64,000 bases of DNA, taken from NCBI RefSeq assembly GCF_017814945.1, contig NZ_JAGIPX010000031.1, positions 28,227 through 92,226 on the forward strand. The letters run 5' to 3'. A program made the position numbers and the translations under genes. The notes beneath the pieces are model-generated. The model saw only the letters and a list, made by a program, of their open reading frames with translations, was not told where the DNA came from and ran no database searches. Shown here one piece after another: positions 8,594-17,712 of this stretch; positions within the stretch are counted from its first letter, which is position 1; each line of letters begins with the position of its first letter. Source of the DNA: Paraburkholderia sp. LEh10 (GTDB lineage: Bacteria; Pseudomonadota; Gammaproteobacteria; Burkholderiales; Burkholderiaceae).

Positions 8594-9325
8594 GTGACCC
8601 GCAAAGACGCCAAGAGTAGCGCCCTGGTGCTGTTTTCCGGCGGCCAAGATTCGGCCACCTGTCTCGCCTGGGCGCTGGACCGATATGAAACCGTCGAAAC
8701 GCTAGGCTTCGACTACGGCCAACGGCATCGCGTCGAGCTCGAATGCCGCGAGGGTTTCCGCAGCGCGGTGGCGCGCACGTTCCCCGAGTGGGGCGAGCGG
8801 CTCGGTGACGATCATATGATCGATCTGTCTGTGCTGGGCTCGATCAGCGAAACGGCGATGACGCGCGACATCGAGATTCACGCGACGTCGAACGGCTTGC
8901 CGAATACGTTCGTGCCTGGCCGCAATCTGATGTTCATGACGATAGCGGCGGCGATTGCCTATCGGCGCGGGTTGCGCGCGCTGGTCGGCGGGATGTGCGA
9001 GACAGATTTCTCGGGCTACCCGGATTGCCGCGACGACACGATGAAGGCGCTGCAAGTCACGCTGAATCTGGGCATGGACAGCCGCTTCGTGCTTGAGACG
9101 CCACTGATGTGGATCGACAAGGCCGATACGTGGCGTCTCGCGCATGAGCTGGGCGGCGATGAACTGGTCGAACTGATCCGCATCGAAACGCACACCTGCT
9201 ACCTCGGCGAGCGCGCGGAATTGCACGCGTGGGGCTTCGGTTGCGGGGAGTGCCCGGCGTGCCGTTTGCGCAAGCGAGGGTACGAAGCCTACCTGAGCGG
9301 CGAACAGGTCACGGAACCGGCCTAA
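8594..9325 (+). CDS. queC: 7-cyano-7-deazaguanine synthase
   Basis: Converts 7-carboxy-7-deazaguanine to preQ0 using ATP and ammonia, a step in queuosine synthesis for tRNA wobble bases. The 243-residue protein carries the PP-loop LFSGGQDSATCL at residues 13-24 and the zinc-binding cysteines near the C-terminus (GFGCGECPACRLRKRGYE). The start is GTG at 8594 with ACGGAG at 8581. It leads a three-gene queuosine-precursor run with queE and queD. Confidence 0.95.
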   Translation: MTRKDAKSSALVLFSGGQDSATCLAWALDRYETVETLGFDYGQRHRVELECREGFRSAVARTFPEWGERLGDDHMIDLSVLGSISETAMTRDIEIHATSNGLPNTFVPGRNLMFMTIAAAIAYRRGLRALVGGMCETDFSGYPDCRDDTMKALQVTLNLGMDSRFVLETPLMWIDKADTWRLAHELGGDELVELIRIETHTCYLGERAELHAWGFGCGECPACRLRKRGYEAYLSGEQVTEPA

Positions 9326-9395
9326 GCTACAGATACACGCACGGCAAAACACAGTCACATCAACAGGCTTCACGGAGCATCGGGCAGAAAGCAGA

Positions 9396-10028
9396 ATGAC
9401 GTACGCGGTCAAGGAAATCTTCTACACGTTGCAGGGCGAGGGCGCGAATGCCGGGCGTCCGGCCGTGTTTTGCCGGTTCGCCGGATGCAACCTGTGGTCG
9501 GGCCGCGAAGAAGATCGCGCCGACGCAGTGTGCAAGTTCTGCGACACCGATTTCGTCGGCACCGACGGCGAAAACGGCGGCAAATTCCGTACGCCCGAAG
9601 AGCTGGCAACAAAGATCGCATCGTTGTGGCCGGAAGGCGAAGGGCAGCGCTTCGTGGTGTGCACGGGCGGTGAGCCGATGTTGCAGATCGACCCGCCGTT
9701 CGTCGATGCGTTGCACGCCCAAGGCTTCGAAATCGCGATCGAAACCAACGGTTCGCTTCCCGTGCTCGACACGATCGACTGGATCTGCGTGAGTCCGAAG
9801 GCCGACGCGCCGCTCGTGCAGACGAAGGGTAACGAGCTGAAAGTGGTCGTGCCGCAGGACAACCAGCGCCTTGCCGACTACGCTAAGCTCGACTTCGAAT
9901 ATTTCCTCGTCCAGCCGATGGATGGCCCGTCGCGCGACATCAACACGAAGCTCGCGATTGACTGGTGCAAGCGCCATCCGCAGTGGCGCCTGTCGATGCA
10001 GACTCACAAGTACCTGAACATTCCCTGA
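9396..10028 (+). CDS. queE: 7-carboxy-7-deazaguanine synthase (radical SAM)
   Basis: Radical SAM enzyme that turns 6-carboxy-tetrahydropterin into 7-carboxy-7-deazaguanine. The 210-residue protein does not have the usual CX3CX2C cluster motif. The three cysteines are in GCNLWSGREEDRADAV followed by CKFC, a CX14CX2C spacing known from the Burkholderia multivorans enzyme. The GEP motif for SAM binding is present (CTGGEPMLQ). It sits between queC and queD on the same strand. Confidence 0.95.
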   Translation: MTYAVKEIFYTLQGEGANAGRPAVFCRFAGCNLWSGREEDRADAVCKFCDTDFVGTDGENGGKFRTPEELATKIASLWPEGEGQRFVVCTGGEPMLQIDPPFVDALHAQGFEIAIETNGSLPVLDTIDWICVSPKADAPLVQTKGNELKVVVPQDNQRLADYAKLDFEYFLVQPMDGPSRDINTKLAIDWCKRHPQWRLSMQTHKYLNIP

Positions 10029-10034
10029 TTTGCC

Positions 10035-10481
10035 GTGCTGACTATTACCCGAAAACTCGAATTCGACGCGGGCCACCGCATTCCCGATCACCGCAGCCAG
10101 TGCCGCAATCTGCATGGCCATCGCTACGTGCTCGAAATCACGCTGCAAGGCGATCTCGTCGAAACGGAAGGCGCGCCCGATCGCGGCATGGTGATGGACT
10201 TCGCCGATGTGAAGGCGCTCGCGAACGAGCATCTCGTCGACAAGTGGGATCACGCGTTCCTCGTCTACGAAGGCGATACACAGGTGCGCGGTTTTCTGGA
10301 TTCGATGGCGGGACACAAGACGGTCGTGCTCGATCGTATTCCGACCGTCGAAAATCTCGCGGCCGTCGCCTTCGACATTCTTGCCAACGTCTATGACGCG
10401 CACTACGGCGTCAATCTGCGTCTGCATAAGGTGCGTCTGTATGAGACGCCGAATTGCTGGGCCGACGTGGTCCGCGACTAA
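10035..10481 (+). CDS. queD: 6-carboxy-5,6,7,8-tetrahydropterin synthase
   Basis: Makes 6-carboxy-tetrahydropterin from dihydroneopterin triphosphate, the first committed step of queuosine synthesis. The 148-residue protein has the zinc histidines (FDAGHRIPDH and LHGHRY) and the catalytic Cys in SQCRNLHGH. It starts at GTG only six bases after the queE stop with no clear ribosome site, so it is probably translated by coupling. Confidence 0.94.
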   Translation: MLTITRKLEFDAGHRIPDHRSQCRNLHGHRYVLEITLQGDLVETEGAPDRGMVMDFADVKALANEHLVDKWDHAFLVYEGDTQVRGFLDSMAGHKTVVLDRIPTVENLAAVAFDILANVYDAHYGVNLRLHKVRLYETPNCWADVVRD

Positions 10482-10665
10482 ACGGGTTATTGTCAAGGTA
10501 TGATCGTTTCGATAACCACACGGAGCGAGACATGCCGGTCACCGCGCTACGCAGCGGGCACGACGCCCGCCACTACCATCACGCTGTTCACGTTGGCCGT
10601 TCAGGCCGCGTAATCTCTTGCTCCTGTTCGCCCAGCGCCGCGTCCGGCGGCCCCGGAGGCGCGCG

Positions 10666-11448
10666 ATGAGCACGTTCACGAATCCGCTGAAGCTCCGCCT
10701 GAAGGAGCCCGATCCGTTGTTCGGCCTGTGGCTGTCGCTTGGCAGCGATAGCGCTGCCGAGGCGCTCGCGCATGCCGGTTTCGACTGGCTGCTGATTGAC
10801 ATGGAACATGCGCCCAATGACAGCGTCGACGTCACGGGTCAACTGCGTGGGATCGCCGCCGCCCATCTGCCGACCGAGCCTGTCGTACGGCTGCCCGCCG
10901 TCGAGCCATGGCTCGTCAAGCGCGTGCTCGACGCAGGTGCGCGCACGTTGATGTTTCCGAACGTCGAGACGGCTGACGAAGCGGCGTACGCAGTGCGTCT
11001 GACGCAGTATGCGACGGCCGACGCGCCCGATGGCCTGCGCGGCGTCGCCGGCGCGGTGCGCGCCGCGGCATATGGTATGCGGCGCGATTATCTGCAGAAC
11101 GCGAACGCGCAAATCGCGACGATCGTGCAAATCGAGTCGCAGCGCGCGCTCGAGCATCTGGAGCAGATCGCGGCGACGCCCGGCGTCGATTGCCTGTTCG
11201 TCGGACCTGCTGATCTGGCGGCAAGTCTCGGTCATCTCGGCGATTCGAAACATCCCGATGTCCAGGACGCAATGAAGCACGTCCTGAACGTCGCGCATCG
11301 TGCGCGTGTCGCGACGGGCATCTTCGCGATGGACGTGGCGAGCGCGAGGCAATACCGGTCGGAAGGCTTTCGCTTCATTGCGCTGGCCGCCGACGTGATG
11401 TGGCTGTTGCGCACCACGCGACAGGCGCTGCAGGAGGTCAGGTCATGA
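10666..11448 (+). CDS. HpcH/HpaI-family class II aldolase
   Basis: Metal-dependent pyruvate-type aldolase of the HpaI family (4-hydroxy-2-oxovalerate/2-keto-3-deoxy acid aldolases). The 260-residue protein has DWLLIDMEHAPND near the N-terminus (metal and catalytic residues), the metal-binding Glu in VQIESQRALEHL and FVGPADLAASLG. The true substrate cannot be assigned. I chose ATG 10666 because GGAGG lies at 10655-10659. It overlaps the next gene by ATGA. Confidence 0.88.
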   Translation: MSTFTNPLKLRLKEPDPLFGLWLSLGSDSAAEALAHAGFDWLLIDMEHAPNDSVDVTGQLRGIAAAHLPTEPVVRLPAVEPWLVKRVLDAGARTLMFPNVETADEAAYAVRLTQYATADAPDGLRGVAGAVRAAAYGMRRDYLQNANAQIATIVQIESQRALEHLEQIAATPGVDCLFVGPADLAASLGHLGDSKHPDVQDAMKHVLNVAHRARVATGIFAMDVASARQYRSEGFRFIALAADVMWLLRTTRQALQEVRS

Positions 11449-12155
11449 AGGTGCTGTCGTCAACCGCGGTGCGCGTCGCAATTCGCGCAGTCGTATTGGC
11501 CGCATTCGCGGCGGGCGCCGCGGCGCATGCGCAGAACAAGACACCGCCCGCGTCCGATATGGAAACGCAGACGGCAGTCGCCGATTACAACGCGGGCAAC
11601 TACACGTCCGCGCTCGCCGAGTTTCGCAAGGCCGCGCAACGCGGCAGCCGTCTCGCCGAGTTCAACTACGCGATGATGCTGCTCAACGGCGAGGGCGGCC
11701 CCGTCAACGTCGAAGAGGGCAAGAAGTGGTTGCGCAAGGCCGCCGACGCCAACATGTCACACGCGCAATATGTGTACGGCAAGATGTACGACGATGGCGA
11801 GTTCGTCGCGCGTGATCCGGCGCAGGCGCATCAATGGTTTCTGAAGGCCGCGCAGCAAGGGCATATTCAGGCCGAACTGGCGCTGGCAAATCAGTTTCTC
11901 GACGGGCGCGGGACGGCCCGCGACAATCAGCAAGCGTTCTTCTGGTACAAGAAGGCGGCCGAGGGCGGCGACATGACCGCGCAATACGTGACGGGCTCGT
12001 TCTATGAACGTGGCGGCGATGGGGTGCCGCAGAATCTGAACGTTGCGCGAGCGTATTACGCTGCCGCCGCCGCGCAGGGCGATCCGGCGGCGCGGCTCAA
12101 GTATCAGCAACTCAGCACGCAGTTGCGCGAATCGCACGAAGCGAAGCCTCAATGA
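11445..12155 (+). CDS. Secreted Sel1-like repeat protein
   Basis: A 236-residue exported protein with a signal peptide (hydrophobic AIRAVVLAAFAAGAAAHA, cleavage near AHAQ) followed by about five Sel1/TPR-like repeats of roughly 36 residues (for example LAEFNYAMMLLNGEGGPVN and AQYVYGKMYDDGEFVARD). Such repeats form protein-protein interaction solenoids. The ATG overlaps the stop of the aldolase gene. Its partner or role is unknown. Confidence 0.85.
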   Translation: MKVLSSTAVRVAIRAVVLAAFAAGAAAHAQNKTPPASDMETQTAVADYNAGNYTSALAEFRKAAQRGSRLAEFNYAMMLLNGEGGPVNVEEGKKWLRKAADANMSHAQYVYGKMYDDGEFVARDPAQAHQWFLKAAQQGHIQAELALANQFLDGRGTARDNQQAFFWYKKAAEGGDMTAQYVTGSFYERGGDGVPQNLNVARAYYAAAAAQGDPAARLKYQQLSTQLRESHEAKPQ

Positions 12156-12190
12156 AAAAACGGCGCCTGAAAATTTCAGGCGCCGTCTTG
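12154..12190. terminator. Bidirectional terminator between the Sel1 gene and rodA
   Basis: ACGGCGCCTGAAA pairs with TTTCAGGCGCCGT (13 bp, loop of one base), with AAAAAA on the left and a T-rich right flank. The two converging genes end 57 bases apart around it. Confidence 0.8.
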
Positions 12191-12212
12191 TATTGCATAT
12201 CGGGGCTGTGAC

Positions 12213-13361
12213 TCAGCTTTGCATCAGACGCTTCTGCCGCGCGACGCTCATGATGAGACCGATCGCGAAACCGAGCGTCGTCAGCGCCGTGCCGCCGTAG
12301 CTCATGAACGGTAACGGCACGCCCACGACGGGAAGAATTCCGCTCACCATGCCGATGTTCACGAATGCGTAAGTAAAGAACGCCATCGTTAGCGAACCGG
12401 CCAGTAACCGGCCGAATAGCGTCGAGCCATTCGCCGCGATGTAGAGGCCACGCGCAATCAACGCCATGTAGAGCGTCAGCAGCACGAGGCCGCCCGCCAG
12501 GCCGAATTCCTCGGAGAACACCGCGAAGATGAAGTCGGTGTGCTTCTCCGGAATGAATTCAAGGTGAGCTTGCGTGCCCTTCAACCAGCCTTTGCCGAGC
12601 GGGCCGCCCGAGCCGATCGCGATCACCGCCTGAATCGTGTGGAAGCCTTTGCCCAATGGGTCGGAGGTCGGGTCGAGCAGCGTGCAGATGCGGTGCTTCT
12701 GATAGTCGTGCATCAGCGGCCATTGCACTTCGGGCTGGCAGATCTTGCCCTGGAATGTGGCGATTGCGCCGACGGCGATCACGCCCGCGATCAGCACGGG
12801 CACGATCAGCCTGAAGCTCAAACCCGCGAAGTAGATGACGAAAAACCCCGCCGCGAACACGAGCACAGCGGTGCCGAGGTCGGGCTGTTTCGCGATCAGA
12901 CCGACGGGCACGGCCAGAATCAGCAGACCGACGATGTAATCCCACCAGCGGATGTTTCCTTCGCGGCGCTGGTAGTACCAGGCGAGCATCAGCGGCGTCG
13001 CGATCTTCAGGATTTCCGACGGCTGGATCACCACGCCGACATTGATCCAGCGCTTGGCGCCCTTGCGCGTAAGACCGAACATCGCGACGGCCACCAGTAA
13101 CGCGACCCCCAATGTGTAAAGCGGGACGGCGAAGCGCATGAGCGTGGTCGGCGGGATGTTGGCCAGCACCCACATCAGCGCGAACGTCAGGATGATGTTG
13201 CGCAACTGGTCTTCGACGCGGCCAGGCACGTCGAGGCTCGCGCTATAGAGCGTCACGATGCCGACGCACAGCAGCAGAAACACGATCAGGGCGAGCGGGC
13301 GGTCGAAGCCCGCGAACATTTTCTTGATGCGTTCGAGCCAGGCGCGCTTGTCGATTTGCAT
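12213..13361 (-). CDS. rodA: Peptidoglycan glycosyltransferase RodA
   Basis: SEDS-family polymerase that makes glycan strands for cell elongation with PBP2. The 382-residue protein has about ten membrane spans and family segments such as FAVFSEEFGLAGG and GVPLPFMSYGGTALTT near the end. The start at 13361 has AAGGAGA upstream. It is the last gene of the mreB-mreC-mreD-mrdA-rodA operon, 10 bases after the mrdA stop. Confidence 0.95.
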   Translation of the reverse strand: MQIDKRAWLERIKKMFAGFDRPLALIVFLLLCVGIVTLYSASLDVPGRVEDQLRNIILTFALMWVLANIPPTTLMRFAVPLYTLGVALLVAVAMFGLTRKGAKRWINVGVVIQPSEILKIATPLMLAWYYQRREGNIRWWDYIVGLLILAVPVGLIAKQPDLGTAVLVFAAGFFVIYFAGLSFRLIVPVLIAGVIAVGAIATFQGKICQPEVQWPLMHDYQKHRICTLLDPTSDPLGKGFHTIQAVIAIGSGGPLGKGWLKGTQAHLEFIPEKHTDFIFAVFSEEFGLAGGLVLLTLYMALIARGLYIAANGSTLFGRLLAGSLTMAFFTYAFVNIGMVSGILPVVGVPLPFMSYGGTALTTLGFAIGLIMSVARQKRLMQS

Positions 13362-13371
13362 GCCTTTCTCC

Positions 13372-15801
13372 TTATTCGTCGATGCCGCCGGAAACGGGCC
13401 CGCGCGGCGCGGCCTGTGATCCGTCGTTGCGCGACGGCGTTGCGGCAACCGGCCGCGATTCGCTGGCCGGGTGAGGTTTGCGTGGGGACTTGCGGGCGTC
13501 GGACGCCTTGAGGGGCGCGGCGGCCGTGGCCGCTGCCGCATCAGATGCCGACGGCGCGGCCGTCGCCGACGCAACGCGCGGCGCTTTGGCCGGCTTTGCC
13601 GCCGATGCGAGGCGCGGCGCAGCCGGCGATGCAGCCGACGCCGCAACAGGCGCCGAGGCCGCAGCCGCGCCGGACGCAGCGGCGCCGGACGCAGCGACGC
13701 CAGCCGTCGCGCCGGACGCATCCGCGGCAGGCGCCGGATGCGGCGTCGAAACGCCTGCGGGCAGCGGCAGCGGCGTGAAGCCAGCAGCAACGGCGACGGG
13801 CTGCATTTGCCCACCCGGCGCGACGGGTGCGGTGCCGATGACGGGCGCAGACGATTCCTCTGTCGCGGAAGCAGCCGCCGTGACGGCTGCCGCTTCGACA
13901 CCCGGCTTCATACGGTCGATCAGGTAATAGTCGAGCACGCGTTTGGCAATCGGCGCGGCCGCCTGCGCGCCCCAGCCACCGTTTTCGACGATCAGCGCAA
14001 GCGCGATCTTCGGATTGTCGGCAGGCGCGAACGCGATGAAAAGCGCATGGTCGCGAAGGTTTTCCGCGAGCGCGTGGCCATGATACTTCTGGCCTTGCAG
14101 CGAAAACACCTGCGCTGTCCCCGTCTTGCCCGCCGACAGATACGCGGCGTTGCGGAAGATCTGATACGCGGTGCCGGACGGGTTCATCGTCACGTTTTCC
14201 ATGCCGCGCTTGACGACGTCGATATCGGCCTGCTTCACGTCGACGCGGCCGTCATCCTTCGGCACCGTGGCGCGCAGCGCGCGGGTGATCGGATTCTCGA
14301 TTTCCTTGACGAGGTGCGGCCTCATCAGCACGCCGTTGTTCGCGAGCGTGGCCGTCGCGTGCGCAAGCTGGAGAATGGTGTACGAGTTGTAGCCCTGGCC
14401 AATGCCGAGGCTGATCGTCTCGCCTTCGTACCATTTCTGCTGTTCGGGCTTGCGGTACGCCTTGCGCTTCCATTCCGTCGAAGGCAGGATGCCGCGCGCT
14501 TCACCGGCGATGTCGATACCCGTCAACTGGCCGAAACCCCACGGCTTCATGAAGTTTGCGATCGCGTTGACGCCGAGATCGTGCGCGAGCATGTAGAAGT
14601 AGGTGTCGTTCGACACCATGATCGCGCGGTTCATGTCGATCCAACCCTGACCCTGCGGCACGTCGTTACGGAACGTGTGTCCGCCGAAGGTGTACGAGCC
14701 CGGGTCCTGGAAGCCCCATTGCGGCGTGCGCTTATGCAGTGTCAGCGCGGCGAGCGCCATGAACGGCTTGTACGTCGAGCCAGGCGGATACGTGCCGTGC
14801 AGCGGACGGTTGAGCAGCGGGTGATCCGGCGAGTTGTTCAGTTCGTCCCAGGTCTGCTGGTCGATGCCGTCGACGAACGCGTTCGGATCGAAGCTCGGCG
14901 CGGACACGAACGCGAGCACGTCGCCCGTCGAAGGCTCGATCGCGACGAGTGCGCCACGGCGGCCCGCGAACGACTCTTCTGCGATCTGCTGCAAGCCGAT
15001 ATCGAGCGACAGCACGAGGTTGTTGCCCGGCGTCGCCTGCGTGCGCGATAGCGTGCGGACCGGCCGCCCGCCCGCCGTCACTTCGACTTCCTCGAAGCCC
15101 GTCAGCCCATGTAGCTCCGTCTCGTAGCTCTGCTCGACGCCGATCTTGCCGATGTAGTCGGTGCCCTTGTAGTTGTTCGCGTCGAGCCGCGCATCGTAGT
15201 GTTCGGGATCGCTGTCGTTCTGATCGCTCGCGTCGTCGATCTTGTCCTGGTCGCGCTGCGAAATGCGGCCGATGTAGCCGATCACGTGCGCGGCCGTCGG
15301 CCCGAGCGGATATTGGCGGAACAGGCGCGCGCGCACTTCGACGCCCGGAAAGCGGAAGCGCTGTGCGGTGAAGCGCGCGACTTCGTCGTCGGTGAGGCGC
15401 GTGCGGATCGGCAGGCTCTCGAAGTTCTTCGAGTCCTCTTGCAGCTTGCGGAAACGCCGGCGATCGCGCGCGTCGACGGTGATGACCGTCGCGAGATTGT
15501 CGATCACATTGTCGAGCGTGTCGTTCAGCTTCGACGGCGTGATTTCGAGCGTGTACGCCGAGTAGTTCTTCGCGAGGACGACGCCGTTGCGATCGGTGAT
15601 GATGCCGCGGTTCGGCACGATCGGCGCGACGGAAATGCGGTTCTCGTCGGCTTGCAGCGAATATTTGCTGTAGTGCCAGACCTGGAGGAACAGGAAGCGG
15701 AACGCGATCAGGCCGAAGCAGACGAACACGAACAGCCCCGCCGCCGCGACGCGCAGGCGGAATTTCGTGAGCTGCTGCTGGGTGTCCTTGAATTCGGTCA
15801 T
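13372..15801 (-). CDS. mrdA: Penicillin-binding protein 2 with long Ala/Pro-rich tail
   Basis: Transpeptidase of the elongasome. The 809-residue protein has one N-terminal membrane span (about residues 16-40), a dimerisation domain, and a transpeptidase domain with the active-site Ser342 in GSTYKPF, SND at 397-399 and KTG at 559-561. The domain ends near residue 630. A further tail of about 175 residues, almost entirely Ala, Pro, Ser, Lys and Thr, follows; most PBP2 proteins stop before that. Its function is unknown, perhaps a flexible periplasmic spacer. It lies between mreD and rodA. Confidence 0.95.
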   Translation of the reverse strand: MTEFKDTQQQLTKFRLRVAAAGLFVFVCFGLIAFRFLFLQVWHYSKYSLQADENRISVAPIVPNRGIITDRNGVVLAKNYSAYTLEITPSKLNDTLDNVIDNLATVITVDARDRRRFRKLQEDSKNFESLPIRTRLTDDEVARFTAQRFRFPGVEVRARLFRQYPLGPTAAHVIGYIGRISQRDQDKIDDASDQNDSDPEHYDARLDANNYKGTDYIGKIGVEQSYETELHGLTGFEEVEVTAGGRPVRTLSRTQATPGNNLVLSLDIGLQQIAEESFAGRRGALVAIEPSTGDVLAFVSAPSFDPNAFVDGIDQQTWDELNNSPDHPLLNRPLHGTYPPGSTYKPFMALAALTLHKRTPQWGFQDPGSYTFGGHTFRNDVPQGQGWIDMNRAIMVSNDTYFYMLAHDLGVNAIANFMKPWGFGQLTGIDIAGEARGILPSTEWKRKAYRKPEQQKWYEGETISLGIGQGYNSYTILQLAHATATLANNGVLMRPHLVKEIENPITRALRATVPKDDGRVDVKQADIDVVKRGMENVTMNPSGTAYQIFRNAAYLSAGKTGTAQVFSLQGQKYHGHALAENLRDHALFIAFAPADNPKIALALIVENGGWGAQAAAPIAKRVLDYYLIDRMKPGVEAAAVTAAASATEESSAPVIGTAPVAPGGQMQPVAVAAGFTPLPLPAGVSTPHPAPAADASGATAGVAASGAAASGAAAASAPVAASAASPAAPRLASAAKPAKAPRVASATAAPSASDAAAATAAAPLKASDARKSPRKPHPASESRPVAATPSRNDGSQAAPRGPVSGGIDE

Positions 15802-15975
15802 GCGGTTGGGCAGAGACTGCCGGTTATGCGGTTTGAATCAATCTTGCGGCGAGGCCCCGCGGCGCTGCCGGGCCAGGCGCCGCGCAAGGCAGCCGGCTTG
15901 AGCGGCGCGCCGTCGCAGACTCGTGATGGCGGCAAGGAAAGTGCGCATTCATCAGCGAGCGGGCGGCGCGGCCGG

Positions 15976-16488
15976 TCAGATGGGCCGCGTATCGTCCGGA
16001 TCGGCCGGACGGCGTTGCGGCATCAACAGCAGAATGCTCGCGACGGGCCACAACGCCGCTTCGACAAAGCCGTCGATGAGGTAACCCCAGCCCGGAAACG
16101 AAGCACCCGTCAGCAGGCGGATCACGAAGGGCACGAGTTGCGCGACGACGAGGAGCGGCATCACCGCGAAAACCTGCACGCCGATCGACATCCACAGCAC
16201 GCGGCGGTGGATCGTGATCGCGCCGTATGAGAGCAGCGTATAGGCGAGCGCGTGTTCGCCGAGCAGGCTGGCATTGTGCACATCCATCAACAGGCCGAGC
16301 ATGAACGCGATGCCCATGCCGACCTTGCGAGGCTGGTGCACGTTCCAGAACAGCAGCACCAGCGCGACGAAATCGGGCACGCCGATCAGGCGTCCCCACG
16401 GCATCATGTTCAGCAGGAACGCGGCGGCGAGGCTGAACGCGATGAAATAGGGATTGACGGGCTGCAGGATGTACTGCGGGCGATTCAT
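15976..16488 (-). CDS. mreD: Rod shape-determining protein MreD
   Basis: Small inner-membrane component of the elongasome. The 170-residue protein has about five hydrophobic spans and the family segment LFWNVHQPRKVGMGIAFMLG with MDV following. The start overlaps the mreC stop by ATGA. About 170 bases separate its stop from mrdA, with no obvious terminator. Confidence 0.93.
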   Translation of the reverse strand: MNRPQYILQPVNPYFIAFSLAAAFLLNMMPWGRLIGVPDFVALVLLFWNVHQPRKVGMGIAFMLGLLMDVHNASLLGEHALAYTLLSYGAITIHRRVLWMSIGVQVFAVMPLLVVAQLVPFVIRLLTGASFPGWGYLIDGFVEAALWPVASILLLMPQRRPADPDDTRPI

Positions 16489-17594
16489 TGCTTGGCCCCC
16501 TGAGCGGCTTGCGGCTTCGCGCTCTTGTCGGTGGCCGGCTTCTTCTCGGTCGATGACTTGCCAGCCGGCCTGGTCGACGATGCCGGTTTAGCCGGTGCAG
16601 CCGCTGCGGCAGGCGCTGAACCGGCGGCCGCCGGCGCGGGCTGCGCGGACTTCGCGTCTTTCTCGCCCGGCTTGCCCTTGTCCTGCGTCTTCGCGTTCTT
16701 CTTTTTCGCGTCCTTGGCGGCCGTGGCGGGATCGGGCTCGTCGGCGGGGCGCGGCGGCACGTTGCTTTGGTAGTGCAGGACAAGGAGATCGCGCGCGCCG
16801 CGCACAGGCGCGATCGGCTGACAGACTACGCGTGCGAACGCCGTATCCGCCTGCTTGTCGACACGCACGACCTTCGCGACGGGCAGGCCCGGCGGATAGA
16901 CGCCATCCAGACCGCTCGTCACGAGTTCGTCGCCTGCGAGCACGTCGGCGCTGATCGGCACGAAACGCAGGTCGAGCGCGTCGCCCTTCGGCGTGCCGTA
17001 GATCACGCTGCGCAGACCCGTGCGCACGATCTGCACGGGAACGGCCTGATCCTTGTCGGTGAGCAGCGTCACCTCCGACTGCATCGGGAACACGCGCGTC
17101 ACCTGGCCGATCACGCCGTCTTCGTTGACGACAGGCGAGCCGTCCTTGATACCCTGCTGCGACCCGCGGCCGATCACGACCTTCTGCGTGAACGGATCGC
17201 GCGTGTCGTACTGGATTTCAGCCGGAATCGATTGCGTGGTCATGCGTTGCGAAAGTTGCAGCAGATTGCGCAGATGCGTGTTTTCTGCGCCGAGCTGCGC
17301 GGCCTCGTTGGCTTGCTGCGACAACTGCAGATTGCGTGCGCGCAGCTTGTCGTTCTCGCCGCGCAAGGTCGCGCTGGTGACGGCCAGATCCGCCGCGCCC
17401 ATGAAAATGTCACGGGGCACGAGCGCCGCGCGCTGCAACGGATACAAACCTGTGCCGAGCACGCCGCGAACGATTTCGAGCGTTCGGAAACGGGCGTCGG
17501 AAATGAGCAGGGCGAGCGCCACCACCACGAAGAAAATCAGTCGTGCGAGTGCCGAGGGGCCTTGCTTGAATAGGGGCGGCGGACTGTATTCCAT
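16485..17594 (-). CDS. mreC: Rod shape-determining protein MreC
   Basis: Periplasmic scaffold that activates PBP2. The 369-residue protein has one N-terminal membrane span (LARLIFFVVVALALLIS), a coiled coil at about residues 70-115 (ATLRGENDKLRARN), then the two beta-barrel core domains (for example VIGRGSQQGIKDGSPVVN). From about residue 275 the protein is a Lys/Ala/Pro-rich low-complexity tail like that of its operon partner PBP2. It overlaps mreD. Confidence 0.95.
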   Translation of the reverse strand: MEYSPPPLFKQGPSALARLIFFVVVALALLISDARFRTLEIVRGVLGTGLYPLQRAALVPRDIFMGAADLAVTSATLRGENDKLRARNLQLSQQANEAAQLGAENTHLRNLLQLSQRMTTQSIPAEIQYDTRDPFTQKVVIGRGSQQGIKDGSPVVNEDGVIGQVTRVFPMQSEVTLLTDKDQAVPVQIVRTGLRSVIYGTPKGDALDLRFVPISADVLAGDELVTSGLDGVYPPGLPVAKVVRVDKQADTAFARVVCQPIAPVRGARDLLVLHYQSNVPPRPADEPDPATAAKDAKKKNAKTQDKGKPGEKDAKSAQPAPAAAGSAPAAAAAPAKPASSTRPAGKSSTEKKPATDKSAKPQAAQGAKQ

Positions 17595-17656
17595 GGTCGC
17601 CGGGAGCGTGAGCGAATGGATGAAACGTCGGCGCGCTAGCTGCGCGCCCAGCGCAC

Positions 17657-17679
17657 AAAGGCTGGCAAAGCCAGCCTTT
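17657..17679 (-). other. Intergenic hairpin between mreB and mreC
   Basis: A perfect 10-bp inverted repeat (AAAGGCTGGC/GCCAGCCTTT) with a 3-base loop lies in the 118-base gap between mreB and mreC. No T-run follows on the minus strand, so it is more likely an RNA-stability or partial attenuation element that lets mreB be expressed above its partners. Confidence 0.5.
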
Positions 17680-17712
17680 CAGTGCGTGCTGCTGACATGG
17701 AGACTGGCAACC

